Shown: positions 30,266 to 33,165 of the stretch, in pieces
How positions within the stretch are numbered: position 1 is the stretch's first letter
Layout: the number at the start of each line of letters is the position of its first letter
Origin: an uncultured Alphaproteobacteria bacterium
Lineage (GTDB): Bacteria > Pseudomonadota > Alphaproteobacteria > RF32 > CAG-239
Assembly (NCBI GenBank): GCA_949297665.1
Contig: CASFTO010000048.1
Span: 1 to 33,165 of the forward strand
Reading direction: 5' to 3'
DNA length: 33,165 nucleotides
Made by a program: the position numbers and the translations under genes
Notes under the pieces: model-generated
The model's input: the letters and a program-made list of their open reading frames with translations, nothing else
Databases searched by the model: none
Told to the model about the DNA's origin: nothing

Positions 30266-30342
30266 GCAATCGTAGCTCAACTGGATAGAGCATCTGACTA
30301 CGGATCAGAAGGTTGTGAGTTCGAACCCCGCCGAGTGCACCA
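30266..30342 (+). tRNA. tRNA-Arg (anticodon ACG)
   Basis: Cloverleaf with encoded CCA. D stem GCTC/GAGC, anticodon stem TCTGA/TCAGA with loop CTACGGA (anticodon 30300-30302) and T loop TTCGAAC. The acceptor arms GCAATCG and CGAGTGC leave one A-G mismatch, and the T stem GTGAG/CCCGC leaves one A-C mismatch. ACG is normally edited to ICG and reads CGU/CGC/CGA. Confidence 0.9.
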
Positions 30343-30349
30343 GTTAAAG

Positions 30350-30379
30350 TCTCCGATACCACCGTCGGAGATTTTTTTT
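30350..30379 (+). terminator. tRNA terminator
   Basis: TCTCCGA / TCGGAGA hairpin and eight T, seven bases after the tRNA CCA end. Confidence 0.9.
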
Positions 30380-30523
30380 GTGTTATAAGTTTGCTTGCCG
30401 GTTGTTTTGGTGCTAAAAAATCTAATATTATGGGTATAAGGATTAAATAGGGGTTGCGTTGCTTTATCCCCGTTTGTATATTTATGCGAATATGTGAAGC
30501 TTGTTTATTCAATAGGGGCGTTT

Positions 30524-32929
30524 ATGGCTAAGTTTTTGGTTAATCTTATTAGTTTTGGTTTGTTGATGGCGGTGTTGCTTTTTGCCGGCATCTTTATTTG
30601 GTTCAAAACTTCCGGCTTTGATATTCCGGATTATTCGAATCTGGCTACTTATGAACCGCCGGTTACCACTCGCCTTTATGCCGGTGATGGACAGGTTATG
30701 ATGGAATATGCCGCTGAAAAACGTATCTTTGTGCCCGAAGATAAAATTCCTGAACGCGTTAAACAGGCCTTTATTGCCGCTGAAGATAAACATTTTTATT
30801 CACACCCCGGTATTGATTTAATCGGTATCGTTCGCGCCGTCTTTACGAATGTGGTGAATTATGCCAAAGGTAAACGCTTGGTCGGCGCTTCCACCATTAC
30901 ACAACAAGTGGCTAAAAACTTCCTTCTTTCTTCCGAACGTTCGCTTATTCGTAAAATTAAAGAGGCTATCCTTGCTTATCGTATCAGTAAGGCCTTTTCT
31001 AAAGAACATGTGTTGGAACTTTATTTAAACGAAATTTATCTCGGGAATCGTGCTTATGGTGTGGCGGCCGCAGCGCTTAACTATTTTAATAAATCACTTT
31101 CCGAGTTAACGCTTGAAGAAACGGCTTATTTGGCGGCACTTCCAAAGGGACCGAACAACTATAATCCGAAAAAACGTTATGACGCTGCTATTGCTCGTCG
31201 TAACTGGGTTATCGGGCGTATGCTTGAAGATGGTTATGTGACCGAAGAAGAAGCTAAAGAGGCGCAGGCTAAACCGCTGGTTACCGTTGATAAAAAATTC
31301 GGCTATCTTAAAGACAGCGAATATTTTAGCGATGAAGTCAGACGCGTGATTTCTAAAAGCTTGGGCGAAGATGCCGTGTTTGAAGGTGGTTTGATGGTGC
31401 GTACCACTCTGGATCCAAAGTTACAGGAACTCGCCACAAAAGTCTTTCGCAAAGGTTTGATGAATTATGACCGCCGTCATGGCTTTAGAGGGGCTACAGC
31501 TCGTATTGACTTGAATGGTAATTATCAGGAAGAACTTAAAAAAGTTGAACTTCCCAAAGGGGCGGAGAAGTCTTGGAAAAAGGCGGTGGTGTTGACGGTT
31601 GCTCCTCAGCAGGCTAAAGTTGAAAATGTCGATGGAAAGCAAGGTATTATTACACTTAAAAGTTTGGCTTGGGCTCGTAAAACTCTTAAAAATCAACAAG
31701 TCAGCGCTGCTCCGACAAAAGTTACCGATGTACTTAAAGCCGGCGATGTGATTTATGTGGAAGAAGTTAAAGATGGCGTGTTTGAACTTCGTCAGGTGCC
31801 TAATGTTGAAGGCGCTATGGTGGTGCTTGATCCACATAATGGTAAAGTGTTGGCGATGGTGGGCGGTTTTTCTTTTAATAAATCGCAATTTAACCGCGCG
31901 ACACAGGCTTATCGTCAAACAGGTTCTACCTTTAAACCTATTGTTTATGCAGCGGCGCTTGAGTTAGGTTATTCTCCGACAGACCTTATTCTTGATGCTC
32001 CGTTTGTGCTTGATCAGGGGCCGGGGTTGCCTCTTTGGAAGCCTTCTAACTATTCGGCAGGGTTCTCCGGCTTGACAACTCTTCGTCAGGGAATTGAAAA
32101 ATCCAAAAACCTTATGACCGTGCGTTTGGCACAAGATGTCGGTATGGATAAAGTGGCCGCTATGGCGAAACGTCTTGGGGTTGATGATAATTTGCCGCAA
32201 CTTCTCTCTATGTCTTTGGGGGCGGATGATACTCGCTTGGTGGATATGGTAACCGCTTATGCCGTCTTTGTGAACGGAGGTAAAAAAGTTACACCGTATT
32301 TGATTGAGCAAATTCAAGACCGCTATGGCAAGAGTTTGTATAAAAATAACGATAACCATTGTATCGGCTGTAAAGTGGCGCATTTTAATCCTGATGATCC
32401 GGTGCCGGAAATTACTGATGACAGAGAGCGGGTTTTAGATGAATTAACCGCTTATCAGATGGTGTCTATTTTGCAAGGTGTGGTACAACGTGGTACGGGG
32501 GCTCGTCTTTCTCAACTCGGTAAAACGTTGGCCGGAAAAACCGGTACGACTAATGATACCAAAGATGCATGGTTTATCGGCTTTTCTCCGGATTTGGTGG
32601 CCGGCGTGTATATCGGCTTTGATGATCCGCGCACACTCGGTCGGGTGGAAACCGGTGCCGCCGCCGCTCTGCCTATCTTTTATGACTTTATGAAAGACGC
32701 ACTCAAGGATAAGCCGAATTTGGAATTTCGTGTGCCGAAAGGTATTCGTTTTGTGCGCATTAATCCCAAAACCGGTAAGCCGGCGACACTTGACGATAAA
32801 GTGGTGATTACCGAAGCACTCAAACCTGATTTTGACTACAATAATACGCAACGGGTTATCGGGGACGGTGGCAAGTCCATGCTCGAAGATAAGAGTGAAG
32901 AAGAGTTTGGGCTCGGCTCCGAATACTAA
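30524..32929 (+). CDS. mrcA: Penicillin-binding protein 1A, bifunctional
   Basis: 801 residues. A single N-terminal membrane helix (about 8-28) anchors a periplasmic enzyme that polymerises glycan strands and crosslinks stem peptides. The GT51 domain (about 60-235) contains the catalytic Glu87 motif EDKHFYSHPG, GASTITQQVAKN and ELYLNEIYLGN. An OB-like insert lies at about 325-420. The transpeptidase domain has Ser468 (STFK), SKN at about 527 and Lys672 (KTGTT). The start at 30524 has AGGGG properly spaced; the frame's GTG at 30494 does not. In many alphaproteobacteria this gene sits beside the amidase gene, but here they are 15 kb apart. The stop is followed by the same repeat as pgi. Confidence 0.96.
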   Translation: MAKFLVNLISFGLLMAVLLFAGIFIWFKTSGFDIPDYSNLATYEPPVTTRLYAGDGQVMMEYAAEKRIFVPEDKIPERVKQAFIAAEDKHFYSHPGIDLIGIVRAVFTNVVNYAKGKRLVGASTITQQVAKNFLLSSERSLIRKIKEAILAYRISKAFSKEHVLELYLNEIYLGNRAYGVAAAALNYFNKSLSELTLEETAYLAALPKGPNNYNPKKRYDAAIARRNWVIGRMLEDGYVTEEEAKEAQAKPLVTVDKKFGYLKDSEYFSDEVRRVISKSLGEDAVFEGGLMVRTTLDPKLQELATKVFRKGLMNYDRRHGFRGATARIDLNGNYQEELKKVELPKGAEKSWKKAVVLTVAPQQAKVENVDGKQGIITLKSLAWARKTLKNQQVSAAPTKVTDVLKAGDVIYVEEVKDGVFELRQVPNVEGAMVVLDPHNGKVLAMVGGFSFNKSQFNRATQAYRQTGSTFKPIVYAAALELGYSPTDLILDAPFVLDQGPGLPLWKPSNYSAGFSGLTTLRQGIEKSKNLMTVRLAQDVGMDKVAAMAKRLGVDDNLPQLLSMSLGADDTRLVDMVTAYAVFVNGGKKVTPYLIEQIQDRYGKSLYKNNDNHCIGCKVAHFNPDDPVPEITDDRERVLDELTAYQMVSILQGVVQRGTGARLSQLGKTLAGKTGTTNDTKDAWFIGFSPDLVAGVYIGFDDPRTLGRVETGAAAALPIFYDFMKDALKDKPNLEFRVPKGIRFVRINPKTGKPATLDDKVVITEALKPDFDYNNTQRVIGDGGKSMLEDKSEEEFGLGSEY

Positions 32930-32935
32930 TGGGGG

Positions 32936-33165
32936 ATGTGGGGCGTGCTAAAACAGTGTCATGTCGCAGATTTTGAAACTTATGTACTCATTTTGTACAC
33001 CGCGCTTCAAAATCTGCTTCCAGCACACTATTTTATCCCACCCGTTGCAAAAATAGGAAACTTGAGATAAGTTTCCTATTTTTTTGTTTTAAATAGGGTG
33101 CACTTGTGCACGTGGACTTAGTCCTTTATGGAGCGAAGTTTGGGGTATTACGCGCGTGCTTTTTA
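32936..33165 (+). repeat. Structured 3' repeat, copy 2 (after PBP1A), with terminator
   Basis: About 110 bases nearly identical to 6548-6657. The inner 12-bp stem and the nested TGTAC/GTACA are unchanged; the outer arms are now TAAAACAGTGT / ACACTATTTTA. The terminator stem (33051-33081, AAATAGGAAACTT / AAGTTTCCTATTT) differs from the pgi one on both arms yet pairs fully. It is followed by GTGCAC-TT-GTGCAC (33098-33111), GACTTAGTCCTTTATGGAGC and further repeat sequence to the window end. Confidence 0.85.

Noticed and set aside
30135-30275. 46-codon plus-strand frame starting MSKKFGSN, with a promoter-like pair upstream and GGGAG before the ATG
   Set aside because: The sequence is AT-rich with low-complexity codons and the stop lies inside the tRNA; the tRNA promoter occupies its second half. 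Not convincing without homologues.
30258-30512. 84-codon minus-strand frame over the tRNA and its terminator
   Set aside because: It is the antisense reading of the tRNA (GGVRTHNLLIRSQMLYPVEL is a well-known false protein from tRNA genes) and has no independent support.

Overview
The window looks like a chromosomal segment of an AT-rich Gram-negative bacterium. TolB, the outer-membrane enzyme PagP, a class A PBP and a periplasmic AMIN/Amidase_3 hydrolase all imply an outer membrane. An uncultured, host-associated alphaproteobacterium is my best guess, but that is inference; no rRNA or species marker is present.

Layout. 1-1.2 kb: edge of a Lys/Ala-rich protein and a Nudix hydrolase. 1.2-3.3 kb: four small two-helix membrane proteins of one family, three of them in promoter-gene-terminator cassettes. 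3.3-4.7 kb (minus): a leucine-rich-repeat protein whose 3' end is tandemly duplicated and frameshifted. 4.9-6.5 kb: pgi. 6.55-7.85 kb: a gene-free zone packed with structured and tandem repeats. 7.9-11 kb: two large repeat proteins sharing the N-terminal domain of the 4.7-kb gene. 11.1-12.5 kb (minus): tolB. 12.7-14 kb: two membrane proteins and a helical protein. 14.2-17.1 kb: an N-acetylmuramoyl-L-alanine amidase, a secreted small protein and trmJ. 17.3-18.8 kb (minus): a membrane protein with a suspicious start, and cysE. 18.9-20.4 kb: an alpha/beta hydrolase with a charged tail, a 22-bp minisatellite and a tiny membrane protein. 20.5-25.4 kb: three tandem WG-like repeat proteins, each with the same promoter, leader and terminator layout. 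25.4-26 kb: an IS200-type element. 26-30 kb: a PHP phosphoesterase, a small lipoprotein, pagP, gpt and a DUF1015 gene. 30.2-33 kb: tRNA-Arg and PBP1A, followed by another copy of the structured repeat found after pgi.

Two themes stand out. First, three lineage-specific paralogous families (two-helix membrane proteins, LRR/41-residue-repeat proteins, WG-like proteins) have expanded as self-contained transcription units. Many of these have extended -10 promoters, and two of the families have T-rich leaders without a Shine-Dalgarno site, whereas most housekeeping genes have AGGAG-like sites. Second, a modular intergenic repeat sits immediately after the stop codons of pgi and the PBP1A gene. Its hairpin arms differ between copies but stay complementary, which points to a conserved structure. 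I see no CRISPR array, prophage or recognised defence system.
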